Below are positions 1 to 8,920 of a stretch of DNA of 64,000 nt, in pieces; the stretch's first letter is position 1, and every line of letters starts with the position of its first letter. The stretch covers positions 1-64,000 of the forward strand of contig JAFABV010000010.1 in assembly GCA_023425865.1 (NCBI GenBank). The letters are read 5' to 3'. The notes under the pieces were generated by a model. That model was given only the letters and a program-made list of their open reading frames with translations, was not told the DNA's origin and did no database searches. The position numbers and the translations under genes are program-made. The DNA is from Bacteroidota bacterium. GTDB taxonomy: Bacteria; Bacteroidota; Bacteroidia; Bacteroidales; Bacteroidaceae.

Positions 1-285
1 TTGTACTTTTCATCCATTTTCCGAGGCTTTAAGCCTGAAATGGTCTGTCTACACATCCCAAATGTCGGCTGTCCGACAAAACAATCATTTGTAAACAGGG
101 CTTGATTTTTTAGCGGACACCAATATAAAAGATTTGAGTGAAACATAAAAGCCCCCGCCCCGTTCCGCAACGGGACGGGGTGGGGCCGGGTATATGGTAG
201 AGGGTAGGCCATTGCCGGCGTTCAACCGCTACGCTGTCTGCGCCGCGTCCGTGGGTTGTCCGCCTTGGTCATGGCTGGTGCCCTG
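1..285. other. Gene-free left edge
   Basis: No convincing reading frame is seen between the window edge and the stop of the alcohol dehydrogenase. The only clear structure is a GC-rich hairpin at 153-185. The rest is unremarkable AT-richer sequence. Confidence 0.6.
153..185. terminator. GC-rich hairpin, terminator-like
   Basis: Arms 153-166 and 172-185 form a 14-bp stem around a 5-nt loop. Read on the plus strand both imperfect positions become G-U wobbles; on the minus strand they become C-A mismatches. That favours a plus-strand transcript entering from the left. However, the minus strand has a short CTTTTATG tail after the stem, which would suit termination of the leftward alcohol dehydrogenase. 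Orientation is unresolved. Confidence 0.45.
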
Positions 286-1449
286 CTATAGTGAAGCCGT
301 GAAAATAGCCTCGATGTCCTTTTCGTTGAGCGGCACCCAAGCCTTGTCGAGCCCCTCATTCTCAGCCACGTGTTGCGCCATCTCACCGAGACGCTGCTCG
401 TCGATGCCCACCTCGCGCAGGTGCATGGGTATGCCTATCTCCTCGAAGAAGGCGTAGGTGGCGTCGATGGCCTTGTTGGCAATCTCCATCGGCTCAAGGT
501 TAGCGTCGATGCCGAAGACGTTGACGCCATATTTCACGAATCGGGGCAAAGTGCGCTCGCTCAGTATATGGCGCATCCACCGCGGTGTGATGATGGCCAA
601 TCCCTCGCCGTGGGTGATGTCGTAGTAGGCGCTCAGGGCGTGCTCCATGCCGTGCAGCGGCCATCCGCTCGGACTGTTGCCCAGCGAGAAGATACCGTTG
701 CAAGCCAGGGTGCAGACAAACATCATCTCAGCCCGGGCACGATAATCCTCGGGGTTGGCCAGCGCGGCCTTGGCATTGGCCATCAGGCTGCGCAGGGCAG
801 CCTCGCATATGCCGTCGTTGAGCAGGGTGTTGTCTTCGCAGAAATACTGCTCCATGGTATGGTTCATGGCGTCGGCGCAGCCGGCGGCAGTCTGCTTCTT
901 TGATACGGTGAAGGTATAGCGCGGGTCGAGGAACGAAGCCACGGGGAACAGATGCGGGTCCATGATGGCCGTCTTGTCGTTGGTTTCAGTGCGTGAGATG
1001 ACACCGCCGCAGTCGTACTCGCTGCCGGTAGCGGCCAGCGTGAGAATATCTACGATGGGCAGCGCGCTTTCTACCTTGGCTTTATAGGTGATGAGGTCCC
1101 AAGGCTCGCCGTCGTATTTGGCGCCGGCGGCAATGGCCTTCGAGCAGTCGAGCACGCTGCCGCCACCAACGGAGAGAATCACGTCGACATGATTTTCCTT
1201 GCAAAGACGCACGCCGTCGAGCACGCTCGGGTCGTACTTGGGGTTGGGCTGTATGCCCGATAGTTCGGTAATCTCAAAGTCTTTCAAGAGTTCTTTTACC
1301 TTGTCATAGAGACCGAGCTTCTTGATGCTTCCGCCACCATAAGTAAGCAACACGCGCTTACCGAGAGCGGCCATGGTCTCCGGCAGTTTCTCAATCACGT
1401 TCTCGCCAAAGATAAGGCGGGTAGGTGTCATGTAATCAAAGTTCTGCAT
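286..1449 (-). CDS. Iron-containing alcohol dehydrogenase, YqhD-like
   Basis: Probable cytoplasmic NADPH-dependent aldehyde reductase/alcohol dehydrogenase of the group III metal-dependent family. Counting from the third Met (chosen because MQNF..TPTR aligns with the start of E. coli YqhD; an upstream Met lies at 1455), the protein is 387 aa, the same as YqhD. YGGGS is at 37-41 and the nucleotide-binding GGGSVLD at 95-101. Asp193, His197, His266 and His280 are spaced exactly as the YqhD metal ligands, one residue earlier. The gene lies about 100 bp downstream of a broken aldo/keto reductase on the same strand, and both are divergent from an AraC regulator, suggesting shared control. The aldehyde substrate cannot be read from sequence. 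Lactaldehyde from fucose breakdown is one possibility, since FucP is nearby (inference). Confidence 0.88.
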   Translation of the reverse strand: MQNFDYMTPTRLIFGENVIEKLPETMAALGKRVLLTYGGGSIKKLGLYDKVKELLKDFEITELSGIQPNPKYDPSVLDGVRLCKENHVDVILSVGGGSVLDCSKAIAAGAKYDGEPWDLITYKAKVESALPIVDILTLAATGSEYDCGGVISRTETNDKTAIMDPHLFPVASFLDPRYTFTVSKKQTAAGCADAMNHTMEQYFCEDNTLLNDGICEAALRSLMANAKAALANPEDYRARAEMMFVCTLACNGIFSLGNSPSGWPLHGMEHALSAYYDITHGEGLAIITPRWMRHILSERTLPRFVKYGVNVFGIDANLEPMEIANKAIDATYAFFEEIGIPMHLREVGIDEQRLGEMAQHVAENEGLDKAWVPLNEKDIEAIFTASL

Positions 1450-1551
1450 GATCATGTTTTTGTTAAAGAAATGTGATATAAAGCAGGTGGGGCATTGGCT
1501 TCAATGCGCTGTCGTCGCGGCACTGTCACCTGTCGTCCCACCATCTGTCGT

Positions 1552-2391
1552 CTACTTCATCGTAGTCATAAACCAGCGCACCAGCTTCAGGTCGCGGTGG
1601 TTGTTGAGGCGCTCGTTCCTGTCGAGGGCCTTGATTTGCGCCATGTCGTCGGCAGTGAGCTCAAAGTCGAAGATGTTGATATTCTCCTGCATGCGTTCCA
1701 CATGGGTCGACTTCGGTATCACCACCAGTCCGGCCTGCATGAGATAGCGCAGTGCCACCTGCGACACCGTCTTGCCATGACGCTCGCCCACCGCCTTCAG
1801 CACCGCGTTGTCGAAGATGTCGAGCTTGCCCTGTGCCAAGGGTGCCCACGCCATGACCTTGGTGCCAAACTCATCGGCCACCTGCCTAATCTCAGTCTCC
1901 TAGTTAAACACATGGGTCTCCACCTGGTTGACGGCAGGCTTCACCTCAAAGTTTGACGCGAGGTCGAGAAAACGGTCAGCATAGAAGTTGCTTAGTCCCG
2001 TGGCCCGTATTTTGCCAGCCTTGTAGGCGTCTTCAAGCGCCCGGTAGGCCCCGTAGATGTCGCCATAGGGCTGGTGCAGCAGCATCAGGTCAAGATAATC
2101 GGTCTGCAGCAGCCGCAGGCTCTCGTCTATGCGGGCCATGGCTTTCTCGTAGCCGTAATCAGAAGGCCATATCTTAGATACCAGGAAGATGTCTTTGCGG
2201 TCAACGCCGCTCTGCTTGATACCTTCGCCCACACCTGCCTCGTTGCCATAAAACTGTGCGGTGTCTAACAGGCGGTAGCCCACTTTCAGCGCGTCGGCTG
2301 TACAACGTGCGGCCTCCTCGGGCGCAACGAGAAACAAGCCGTAGCCCAACTGCGGCATCTCAATGCCATTGTTCAGTTTAACGTAATTCAT
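1552..2391 (-). pseudogene. Aldo/keto reductase interrupted by an in-frame amber codon
   Basis: The 280-codon frame reads as one aldo/keto reductase of the 2,5-diketo-gluconate reductase type, except for a TAG at 1900-1902 (codon 164). The N-terminal part starts MNYVKLNNG and carries the full catalytic tetrad: Asp43, Tyr48, Lys73 and His106. The part after the stop resumes in the same frame with ETEIRQVADEFG, then the usual PKS..ER..N cofactor region and a natural C-terminus. The TAG sits where relatives often have Gln, so a single C-to-T change (CAG to TAG) would explain it. Start choice is supported by a TAAATTTG box 44 nt upstream. As drawn it is a pseudogene or a sequencing error. The first 163 residues alone would lack the end of the barrel. 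Confidence 0.85.
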
Positions 2392-2435
2392 CTTTATATT
2401 TGTCTTTAAGAATTGAGTTGTTGTTGTCACACTTG

Positions 2436-2443
2436 CAAATTTA
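2436..2443 (-). promoter_or_regulatory. TAAATTTG -7 box for the aldo/keto reductase and alcohol dehydrogenase
   Basis: Minus-strand match to the Bacteroidetes TAnnTTTG box. It places transcription start about 40 nt before the ATG at 2391. No good -33 TTG is seen at the usual spacing, which fits a promoter needing an activator such as the adjacent AraC protein. Confidence 0.6.
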
Positions 2444-2581
2444 AGCGATTTTTTCATACATTCACTTATGTCAAACGTCAATTTTTGCTTTTCTCAAACG
2501 TCTTATCGTTAAAAATATTAATGCCGTTTGAACAAAGCTTAATATGTTGGTTGTCCAAACCTGCAAACCGGCGGGAATCAT

Positions 2582-2589
2582 TACCTTTG
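2582..2589 (+). promoter_or_regulatory. TACCTTTG -7 box for the AraC regulator
   Basis: Plus-strand TAnnTTTG box about 64 nt before the regulator ATG. It is back to back with the minus-strand box at 2436-2443; the roughly 140 bp between them is the obvious place for operator sites. Confidence 0.6.
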
Positions 2590-2652
2590 CGCGTGAACAT
2601 ACTGGTGCGTCCGCCTATGCAAGGGCCGGATGGCTCCCAATCATGACACGAT

Positions 2653-3516
2653 ATGGCATTAGATCTTCAGCAAACGCTTGCCGCCGTCGCGCGTCTCAGC
2701 GATGGGCGTTGCACTTACCCGTTCAGTTGCTGTCGCATAGACAAGGAGAGTCAGTGCGACAATATGGTGACCAGGCACACCTTGGCCTATGTAATGAGTG
2801 GCGACATGACCGTCATCCAACCCAACGGCAAGACCATCCACCTGAAAAAAGGGGTGACCGCCTTCTTGAGACGCAACCACAGGGTGAGCAAGGAGAAGCG
2901 TCCCAGTGCCACCGGCGAGCCCTTCGTTGGTTTGTTCCTGCAACTCGACACCGAGCTGCTCAAGCGGGTGAAGAAGGAGCAGAATATGGTGATGCCTCAA
3001 AACCCGAACCAGAAAATCACCCGTGAGAATGTTTTCGCGTTGCCCGAGCATCCTTTTCTCGACAACGTGTTCCAGAGTCTCGTGGCTTATTACGCCACCG
3101 ACATCAACCCTTCAAAGGAGTTGATAGAGAGTAAGTTGCGCGAGGCGGTTTATGTGCTGCTGCAGTTGCGACCCGAACTTACCCCCGTACTGTTCGACTT
3201 TGTGCCGCAGTGGAAGGTCGATGTAGAGGATTTTATGGAAGAAAACTTCCGCAGCGACCTCACCGTGGAGCAGTTTGCGCACTACACGGGTCGTAGCCTC
3301 ACCAGTTTCAAGCACGACTTCGACGAGGTATTTCACCTCACGCCCCAGCGCTGGCTCACGCGTCGCCGTCTGGCCGAGGCAAAGGCCATGATGGAGGTGA
3401 GCGGCAAGGGGGCCAGCGATGTTTACCTCTCGGTGGGGTTCAAAAACCTCAGCCATTTCTCCACGGCGTTCAAGAAAGAATACGGATTTCCGCCTTCACA
3501 GTTGGTGGCAGGATAG
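2653..3516 (+). CDS. AraC-family transcriptional regulator
   Basis: A 287-aa DNA-binding regulator. The N-terminal 150 residues resemble a cupin-like effector domain (..YVMSGDMTVIQPNGKTIHLKKG.., a typical sensor strand pattern). The C-terminal 100 residues are the AraC double helix-turn-helix, with FAHYTGRSLTSFKHDF as the first and SVGFKNLSHFSTAFKKEYG as the classic second signature. It is divergent from the aldo/keto reductase and alcohol dehydrogenase genes and probably controls them in response to a small carbonyl or sugar ligand (inference from arrangement). Such regulators paired with AKR/ADH genes are common in Bacteroidales. Ligand unknown. Confidence 0.88.
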   Translation: MALDLQQTLAAVARLSDGRCTYPFSCCRIDKESQCDNMVTRHTLAYVMSGDMTVIQPNGKTIHLKKGVTAFLRRNHRVSKEKRPSATGEPFVGLFLQLDTELLKRVKKEQNMVMPQNPNQKITRENVFALPEHPFLDNVFQSLVAYYATDINPSKELIESKLREAVYVLLQLRPELTPVLFDFVPQWKVDVEDFMEENFRSDLTVEQFAHYTGRSLTSFKHDFDEVFHLTPQRWLTRRRLAEAKAMMEVSGKGASDVYLSVGFKNLSHFSTAFKKEYGFPPSQLVAG

Positions 3517-3971
3517 GGTGCGTCATGCCTTTTATATGTCAACGTGGGGGCTGTCGTCAGTCTGCATGGGCTCTTACAAGAGTCACCCTACGGGCAGATG
3601 GGGCCATAGGGCCGTGCCCGCCGCTGTGGCGGCGCGGCATATCTCGTTAGCCCGCCAGCGGGTCTGATGTGAGAATATCATGCGCCAAGGCGGCATGACG
3701 CAATAGAATCCCCACTCGTGACCTTGCCCCCACGATTATACTACTAAGCCAAAAGCCCCTGATACATCATTCATTACGGCCTTACGGACGCCCCTGCAGG
3801 TAGTAGGGGCAAGATGGTTCTATATAAAATTACAAGATGGTTTTATATAGAATCATTCGATGCTTTAATATAGAATCATTCGATGGTTTTATATAGAATC
3901 ATTCGATGGTTTAATATAAAAACATTCGTCGTTTCTTACCGAAGCATCATGCCAAAAAGGCGTGGGCAGGG
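3517..3971. other. Intergenic region between convergent genes
   Basis: 455 bp between the ends of the AraC gene and fucP. It holds the five-unit 23-bp repeat array (3814-3928). Upstream of that is GC-rich sequence with weak local inverted repeats near 3610-3665. No credible gene is seen. Confidence 0.6.
3814..3928. repeat. Array 1 of the 23-bp near-palindromic tandem repeat (5 units)
   Basis: Five consecutive 23-bp units at 3814, 3837, 3860, 3883 and 3906. Each unit is a 20-bp near-palindrome close to ATGGTTTTATATAGAATCAT followed by a 3-bp spacer, here mostly TCG. The idealised form ATGGTTCTATATAGAACCAT is a perfect palindrome. Same family as the arrays at 13534, 26958, 38400 and 50167. Located between two convergent genes. 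Confidence 0.9.
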
Positions 3972-5276
3972 CTATTCCACCGCCTTGCCGTCGTGCCTGA
4001 ACTGCCTGTAGCCGTAAGCAAAAACCACGCAGAAGCAGACGAAGGGGAGGAGATAAGACACGTTGACGGCAGGATGGCCGGCAATCATCTGTTGGTCGAT
4101 GACCCATCCCTGCAGGGGTGGCATGATGGCTCCGCCCACGATGGCCATGACCAGAAAGGCCGCACCCAGACTGGTGTCCTCACTGTCGACGTGTTCCAGG
4201 GCAATGCCGTAGATGGTGGGAAACATGAGCGACATGAACAGGCTGATGCCGATGAGGCTGTAGAGCCCCGTCATGCCCACGAAGACCACGGCCCCGAGCG
4301 AGCAGATGGCCGCGCCGGTGGCAAAGGCGGTGAGCAGCAGTTTGGCGTTGATATATTTCATGAGGGCGGTGGCTATGAAGCGTCCACAGAGAAACAGCAC
4401 CATGGCGACAATGTTGTAGGCCTGCGCCGTGGCCTTGTCGATGCGCAGATAGTCGGCATACTGAATGATGAAGGTCCACACCATGATTTGCGCGGCGATG
4501 TAGAACATCTGGGCCATGACGCCTTCGACATACGACTTGTTGTGCCACAGGTTGCGCAGTGTCTCAGCGTTGCGTCGTCTTTCTCCATGCTGTATGGCCA
4601 CGTGCGGCACCTTGGTCAAGAGAAAAACGACGAGCACCAAGCTCACCACCAGGCCTATCGCCACGTAGGGGTCGCGTATGGCGTCGAGGTCGTGCAGGCG
4701 TATCGTAGCCTTCTCAGCCGCGGTGAGGGTGGGGAATATGATTTCTCCCGCGGCATTGCGCCGGTCGGACAGCAGCTGGGGCAGCACCAACGCCGACGCC
4801 ACGCTCATGCCCACGAGCGAGCCCATGGGGTTGAAAGCTTGTGAGAGATTGAGTCGCCGGGTGGCTGTGGCCTTGCTGCCCAACGACAGCACGTAGGGGT
4901 TGGCCGTGGTCTCAAGAAAGGCCAAGCCAAAGGTAAGCACGTAGAGCGCCATGCAGAACAGCGCAAACTGCTGCTGGGCCGCGGCGGGGATGAACATGAA
5001 TGCGCCGAGGGCGTAGAGGCTCAGCCCGAGCACGATGCCGCTTTTGTAGCTGTATCGCCTGATGAAGAGGGCCGCCGGAACAGCCATGGTGGCGTAGCCG
5101 CCGTAGAAGGCAAACTGCACCAGTGAGGCCTTGGCGGCCGAAATCTCCATGACGGTCTGAAAGGCCGCCACCATGGGGTTGGTGATGTCGTTGGCAAAGC
5201 CCCATAGGGCAAAGAGCGAGGTGAGCAGGACGAAGATAACGGCGTACCTTCGTTCGACCAGTCGTGGATGTTCCAT
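3972..5276 (-). CDS. fucP: L-fucose:H+ symporter, FucP-type MFS permease
   Basis: Inner-membrane 12-helix major facilitator permease of 434 aa, the usual length for the FHS/FucP family. The N-terminal signature FALWGFANDITNPMVAAFQ is the typical FucP helix-1 motif carrying the conserved Asn and Asp, and ETTANPYVLSLG in helix 4 is also family-typical. Family members import L-fucose, and relatives import other sugars. It follows an outer-membrane barrel gene by 51 bp on the same strand, so the two may be co-transcribed. A GH95 fucosidase at 47.5-50.0 kb supports a fucose role, though it is not in the same operon. Substrate could also be glucose/galactose, but the motif set favours fucose. Confidence 0.85.
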   Translation of the reverse strand: MEHPRLVERRYAVIFVLLTSLFALWGFANDITNPMVAAFQTVMEISAAKASLVQFAFYGGYATMAVPAALFIRRYSYKSGIVLGLSLYALGAFMFIPAAAQQQFALFCMALYVLTFGLAFLETTANPYVLSLGSKATATRRLNLSQAFNPMGSLVGMSVASALVLPQLLSDRRNAAGEIIFPTLTAAEKATIRLHDLDAIRDPYVAIGLVVSLVLVVFLLTKVPHVAIQHGERRRNAETLRNLWHNKSYVEGVMAQMFYIAAQIMVWTFIIQYADYLRIDKATAQAYNIVAMVLFLCGRFIATALMKYINAKLLLTAFATGAAICSLGAVVFVGMTGLYSLIGISLFMSLMFPTIYGIALEHVDSEDTSLGAAFLVMAIVGGAIMPPLQGWVIDQQMIAGHPAVNVSYLLPFVCFCVVFAYGYRQFRHDGKAVE

Positions 5277-5327
5277 AGTGGGCTGAGAACTGCCGGGGCA
5301 GAAGGGCGGCAGGTAGAGAAGAAGATA

Positions 5328-6038
5328 TTATAGGTCGAACTTATAACCGGCTGACAGCACCAGTCCGCGGTTTTTGTTGCCATTGTCAATGGGCGACTTG
5401 TAGATGTTGGTCAGTCCGAGATGATAACGCACGTCGAGCACCACGTTCATGTATTCGTATGAGAGACCCACCGGTATGGCCACCTCAAACTTCTTGGTGT
5501 AGGGGTTCTTCTCGTCGTATTTCTCCGTCTGTCCGGTGTAGGTGTAGCTGCCATCCTTGCCGATGGTCACTTCGGTGACGTCGGCAAGAAACTTGTCGTC
5601 GAGCAACCACGACGCCTGCACGCCCGCGTTGATGGCCAGTCCCTTGGCCACATAGACATGCCCCATGAGCGGCACGCTGAGGTAGTGCAGGTTGTAGCGG
5701 TTGTGGTAGTACACCTGGTGGTTGCCTGCCACGGCTTCAGAGAGGTCGGTCTCGTCATATCTGCACCCCATCTTGGCGTAGAAGGCACCCACTGACACCG
5801 CCACGGTGGGAGTGGCCTGGTATTGCAGGTCGGCCCCTGCCAACATGCCTGCCTTGGTCTTGCCCTTGTCGGCCACCGACGGCAGCGAGGGCGCGTCGGC
5901 CACGGTCAGGGTCTCATGAGATATGTTAGACAGTGTTACGCCCAAGCGGGGAATAACAGAGAAGGTGCCCTGGCGGCTCTGTGCGTTGGCAAGGGTCACC
6001 GTGAGCAGCATGGCAATGATGGTGGAAAAACGTTTCAT
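5328..6038 (-). CDS. Outer-membrane beta-barrel protein (PorT/OmpX-like family)
   Basis: A 236-aa exported protein with signal peptide MKRFSTIIAMLLTVTLANAQ. The mature part shows alternating amphipathic strands and ends in a strand with terminal hydrophobic residues (..LVLSAGYKFDL), as expected for a barrel inserted by BAM. This fits the generic Bacteroidetes outer-membrane beta-barrel family (PF13568-like). It has no recognised catalytic motif and its specific role is unknown. The gene sits just upstream of fucP on the same strand and might help sugar passage across the outer membrane, but that rests on position only. Confidence 0.75.
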   Translation of the reverse strand: MKRFSTIIAMLLTVTLANAQSRQGTFSVIPRLGVTLSNISHETLTVADAPSLPSVADKGKTKAGMLAGADLQYQATPTVAVSVGAFYAKMGCRYDETDLSEAVAGNHQVYYHNRYNLHYLSVPLMGHVYVAKGLAINAGVQASWLLDDKFLADVTEVTIGKDGSYTYTGQTEKYDEKNPYTKKFEVAIPVGLSYEYMNVVLDVRYHLGLTNIYKSPIDNGNKNRGLVLSAGYKFDL

Positions 6039-6167
6039 GCGATAAGGGTTTTGTTGTTATAACGTACCCCAAGCGAAAATCTTGCTTTGGCACGACGCAA
6101 TTTTTGCGTTTTTACGACCGGCGGGATGTTTTTCTGGATTATTGTTCTACCATTGAAAGGATTTTGC

Positions 6168-6175
6168 TACTTTTG
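6168..6175 (+). promoter_or_regulatory. TACTTTTG -7 box for murF-alr
   Basis: Plus-strand TAnnTTTG box with TTG 23 bp upstream (6142-6144). Predicted leader is about 50 nt. Confidence 0.6.
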
Positions 6176-6231
6176 CAACGTCATACAGGCACTGCCGAGC
6201 GTGGCGCCTGACACTACAAAACAATATCATC

Positions 6232-8709
6232 ATGACATACACGATTGAGAAAGTTACCACTCTCATAGGGGCACGCCGCTACGGCGATGTTGATGCCCAT
6301 GTGGGATTCTTGCTTACCGACAGCCGGTCGCTGTGTTTTCCCGAGGAAACCTTGTTTTTTGCCTTGAAGTCGAACCGCAACGACGGCCATCATTACATTC
6401 CCGAACTATATCGACGCGGAGTGCGCAACTTCGTGGTGACCGACCTGCCTGCCGGCTATGCTGAAGACTACGCCGATGCCAACTTCCTGCGGGTGGTCAA
6501 CACGCTTGAGGCACTGCAGCGCTTGGCCGAGCGCCACCGTGACGAGTTCAACATTCCCATAGTGGGCATCACGGGCTCTAATGGCAAGACCATGGTTAAG
6601 GAGTGGCTCTACCAGTTGCTTTCTCCCCAGTTCAACGTCACCCGCAGCCCGCGCAGCTACAACTCGCAGATAGGCGTGCCGCTGTCGGTGTGGCTCATGG
6701 ACGAGCAGACCCAGGTGGGTATCTTTGAGGCCGGCATCAGCGAGCCGGGCGAGATGCTGGCACTGCGCGATATCATCCAGCCCACCATTGCCGTGCTCAC
6801 CAATCTGGGCGCTGCCCATCAGGAAAATTTCGCGTCGATGGAAGCCAAGGGCAAGGAAAAGCTGGTGCTCTTTCACGACGCAGACACCTTGGTGTATGAC
6901 GCCGACGACGAAACCGTGGCACGGGTGGTAGACGAGAGCCACTGCCAGGGACAGCGGCTCTGCTGGTCGACTAAAGACCGCAAGGCGCCGATGTTCATCA
7001 AGTCGGTGGAAAAGAAAGACAGCGCTACGACGGTGAACTATATATATAAAGGTGGCGAAGAAAACTGGTACAGCATACCTTTTATCGACGACGCCTCGAT
7101 CACCAACTCTATCGTCTGTGCCGTGGTGGCCTTGCACCTGGGCGTGCAGGCCGACAGCCTCGACGAGCGGATGTTGCAGCTTGAGCCTGTGGCCATGCGC
7201 TTGGAGGTGAAGGAGGGACGCCATGGCTGCACCCTCGTCAACGACTCGTACAACTCAGACATCAACTCATTGGACATTGCTCTCGACTTCATGAACCGGC
7301 GCCCCGACCATAGTGGTCGCAGGCGTACGCTGATATTGAGCGACATATTCCAGAGTGGCGAGAATCCTGCGCAGCTCTATCATGAGGTCAGTGACCTGTC
7401 GCGCAAGCGTGGGGTGGTGAAGTTTATAGGTGTGGGGCCTGTCATTTCGCGCTATGCCGATGAGATAGAGATAGCCGAGAAATACTTCTTCGCCTCGGTA
7501 GACGAACTGCTGCGCAGCGAGGTCTTCAAGCGGCTGCGCGACGAGGTGATACTGCTCAAGGGGGCAAGGCAGTTTGGTTTCGACCAGATTACCGAGCTGC
7601 TGGTACAGAAGGTACACGAGACCGTGCTTGAGGTAAACCTCAACGCCGTGGTGAAAAACCTGAACCATTACCGCTCGTTCCTCAAGCCCGACACCAAGTT
7701 GGTGTGCATGATCAAGGCCGATGCCTATGGCGCCGGCAGCATAGAGATAGCCAAGACGTTGCAAGACCATCGGGTAGACTATCTGGCCGTGGCCGTGGCC
7801 GACGAGGGGGCAATGCTGCGCGGCAAGGGCATCACGAGCAACATCATGATCATGAATCCCGAGATGTCGGCCTTCAAGACCATGTTTGACTACGACCTTG
7901 AGCCCGAGGTGTACTCCTTCCGACTGCTCGACGCGCTGGTCAAGGCGGCAGAGAAGGAGGGCATTACGGGGTACCCGGTGCACATCAAGCTCGACACCGG
8001 CATGCGCCGGCTGGGCTTCGACCCCGAGCGCGACATGGATGAGCTCATCGACAAACTCAAGCACCAGGACGCGTTGATACCGCGGTCGGTATTCTCGCAC
8101 TTCGCGGGGGCAGACAGCGATGCCTTCGACGACTACTCCAAGCATCAGTTTGACCTCTTCGACGCCGGCAGTCGCAAGCTGCAGGCTGCCTTCGACCATA
8201 AGATACTGAGGCACATAGACAATTCGGCGGGCATCACGCATTTCCCGGAGCGGCAACTCGACATGTGCCGGTTGGGGCTCGGACTGTATGGCATAGACAG
8301 CCGCGACAACAGCATCATCAACAATGTGTCGACGCTGAAGACCACCATCCTGCAACTGCGTCGGGTGGCCGCGGGCGACACGGTGGGCTACAGCCGCAAG
8401 GGTAAGATAGAGCGCGACAGCGTCATAGCCGCCATTCCCATAGGCTATGCCGACGGCCTGAACAGGCATTTGGGCAACCGCCACGGCTATTGTTTGGTAA
8501 ACGGGCAGCAGGCACCCTATGTGGGCAATATCTGCATGGACGTGGCAATGATAGACGTGACGGGCATCGACTGCAAGGAAGGTGACAGCGTAGAGATCTT
8601 TGGCGACCATTTGCCCGTGACCGTGCTGAGCGATGCCCTCGACACCATCCCCTACGAGGTGCTGACCGGAATCAGCAATAGGGTGAAGCGTGTATACTTC
8701 CAGGATTAA
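6232..8709 (+). CDS. murF-alr: Fused UDP-MurNAc-tripeptide:D-Ala-D-Ala ligase and alanine racemase
   Basis: An 825-aa cytoplasmic two-enzyme protein. Residues 1-460 are MurF, which adds D-Ala-D-Ala to UDP-MurNAc-tripeptide: a Mur ligase N-domain, P-loop GITGSNGKT near residue 110, and the C-domain with VNDSYNSD. Residues about 465-825 are alanine racemase, which supplies D-Ala: the PLP lysine lies in MIKADAYGAG near residue 495, HIKLDTGMRRLGF follows, and the second-subunit Tyr lies in GDTVGYSRKG. This fusion is characteristic of Bacteroidetes and couples D-Ala formation to its use in peptidoglycan. Both halves look intact. The gene stands alone, with its own promoter and a downstream hairpin. 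Confidence 0.96.
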   Translation: MTYTIEKVTTLIGARRYGDVDAHVGFLLTDSRSLCFPEETLFFALKSNRNDGHHYIPELYRRGVRNFVVTDLPAGYAEDYADANFLRVVNTLEALQRLAERHRDEFNIPIVGITGSNGKTMVKEWLYQLLSPQFNVTRSPRSYNSQIGVPLSVWLMDEQTQVGIFEAGISEPGEMLALRDIIQPTIAVLTNLGAAHQENFASMEAKGKEKLVLFHDADTLVYDADDETVARVVDESHCQGQRLCWSTKDRKAPMFIKSVEKKDSATTVNYIYKGGEENWYSIPFIDDASITNSIVCAVVALHLGVQADSLDERMLQLEPVAMRLEVKEGRHGCTLVNDSYNSDINSLDIALDFMNRRPDHSGRRRTLILSDIFQSGENPAQLYHEVSDLSRKRGVVKFIGVGPVISRYADEIEIAEKYFFASVDELLRSEVFKRLRDEVILLKGARQFGFDQITELLVQKVHETVLEVNLNAVVKNLNHYRSFLKPDTKLVCMIKADAYGAGSIEIAKTLQDHRVDYLAVAVADEGAMLRGKGITSNIMIMNPEMSAFKTMFDYDLEPEVYSFRLLDALVKAAEKEGITGYPVHIKLDTGMRRLGFDPERDMDELIDKLKHQDALIPRSVFSHFAGADSDAFDDYSKHQFDLFDAGSRKLQAAFDHKILRHIDNSAGITHFPERQLDMCRLGLGLYGIDSRDNSIINNVSTLKTTILQLRRVAAGDTVGYSRKGKIERDSVIAAIPIGYADGLNRHLGNRHGYCLVNGQQAPYVGNICMDVAMIDVTGIDCKEGDSVEIFGDHLPVTVLSDALDTIPYEVLTGISNRVKRVYFQD

Positions 8710-8742
8710 GGTTGACGGCTGATTGACGCAACCGGATGTATG

Positions 8743-8783
8743 CCGTCTGCCGGGCTGCCTGTTGTGGGCAGGTCGGCAGACGG
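8743..8783 (+). terminator. Hairpin after murF-alr
   Basis: Arms 8743-8752 and 8774-8783 pair perfectly over 10 bp, with a second inner stem of GC-rich sequence. A moderately T-rich stretch follows at 8784-8810. An outer GCAACC/GGTTGC pair can compete with it. Confidence 0.6.
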
Positions 8784-8876
8784 TTGCGTTTAGATATTTT
8801 AGGCTTTTACTTCCAATCTTGTTCAAAAAGCGCTAAAATAATGGGCGTAGTATTAGTGAATTACGGAATTATTTAG

Positions 8877-8884
8877 TAAATTTG
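8877..8884 (+). promoter_or_regulatory. TAAATTTG -7 box for the GatC-like/kduI/exuT genes
   Basis: Plus-strand TAnnTTTG box. Its position shows that the permease must start at the ATG at 8921, because an in-frame upstream candidate at 8882 would lie inside the promoter. Confidence 0.65.
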
Positions 8885-8920
8885 CGCTCAGTTGTTCTAA
8901 AAACGATCTATCAAAACAAA

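Noticed and set aside
1552..2391. TAG read as an amino acid in this genome
   Set aside because: Several intact genes (for example glmS and the DUF6249-like gene) end in TAG at natural C-termini, so TAG is a stop here.
3517..3667. Continuation of a gene after the AraC regulator (short plus-strand frame)
   Set aside because: It overlaps the AraC 3' end in another frame, and its product has no recognisable features.
3814..3928. Possible CRISPR array (regular repeats at several loci)
   Set aside because: The repeats are contiguous with only 3-bp spacers, there are no unique 30-40 bp spacers, and no cas genes are in the window.
7267..8826. 519-codon minus-strand open frame opposite murF-alr
   Set aside because: It is antisense to a clearly conserved fused enzyme, with His/Val-rich composition typical of shadow frames.
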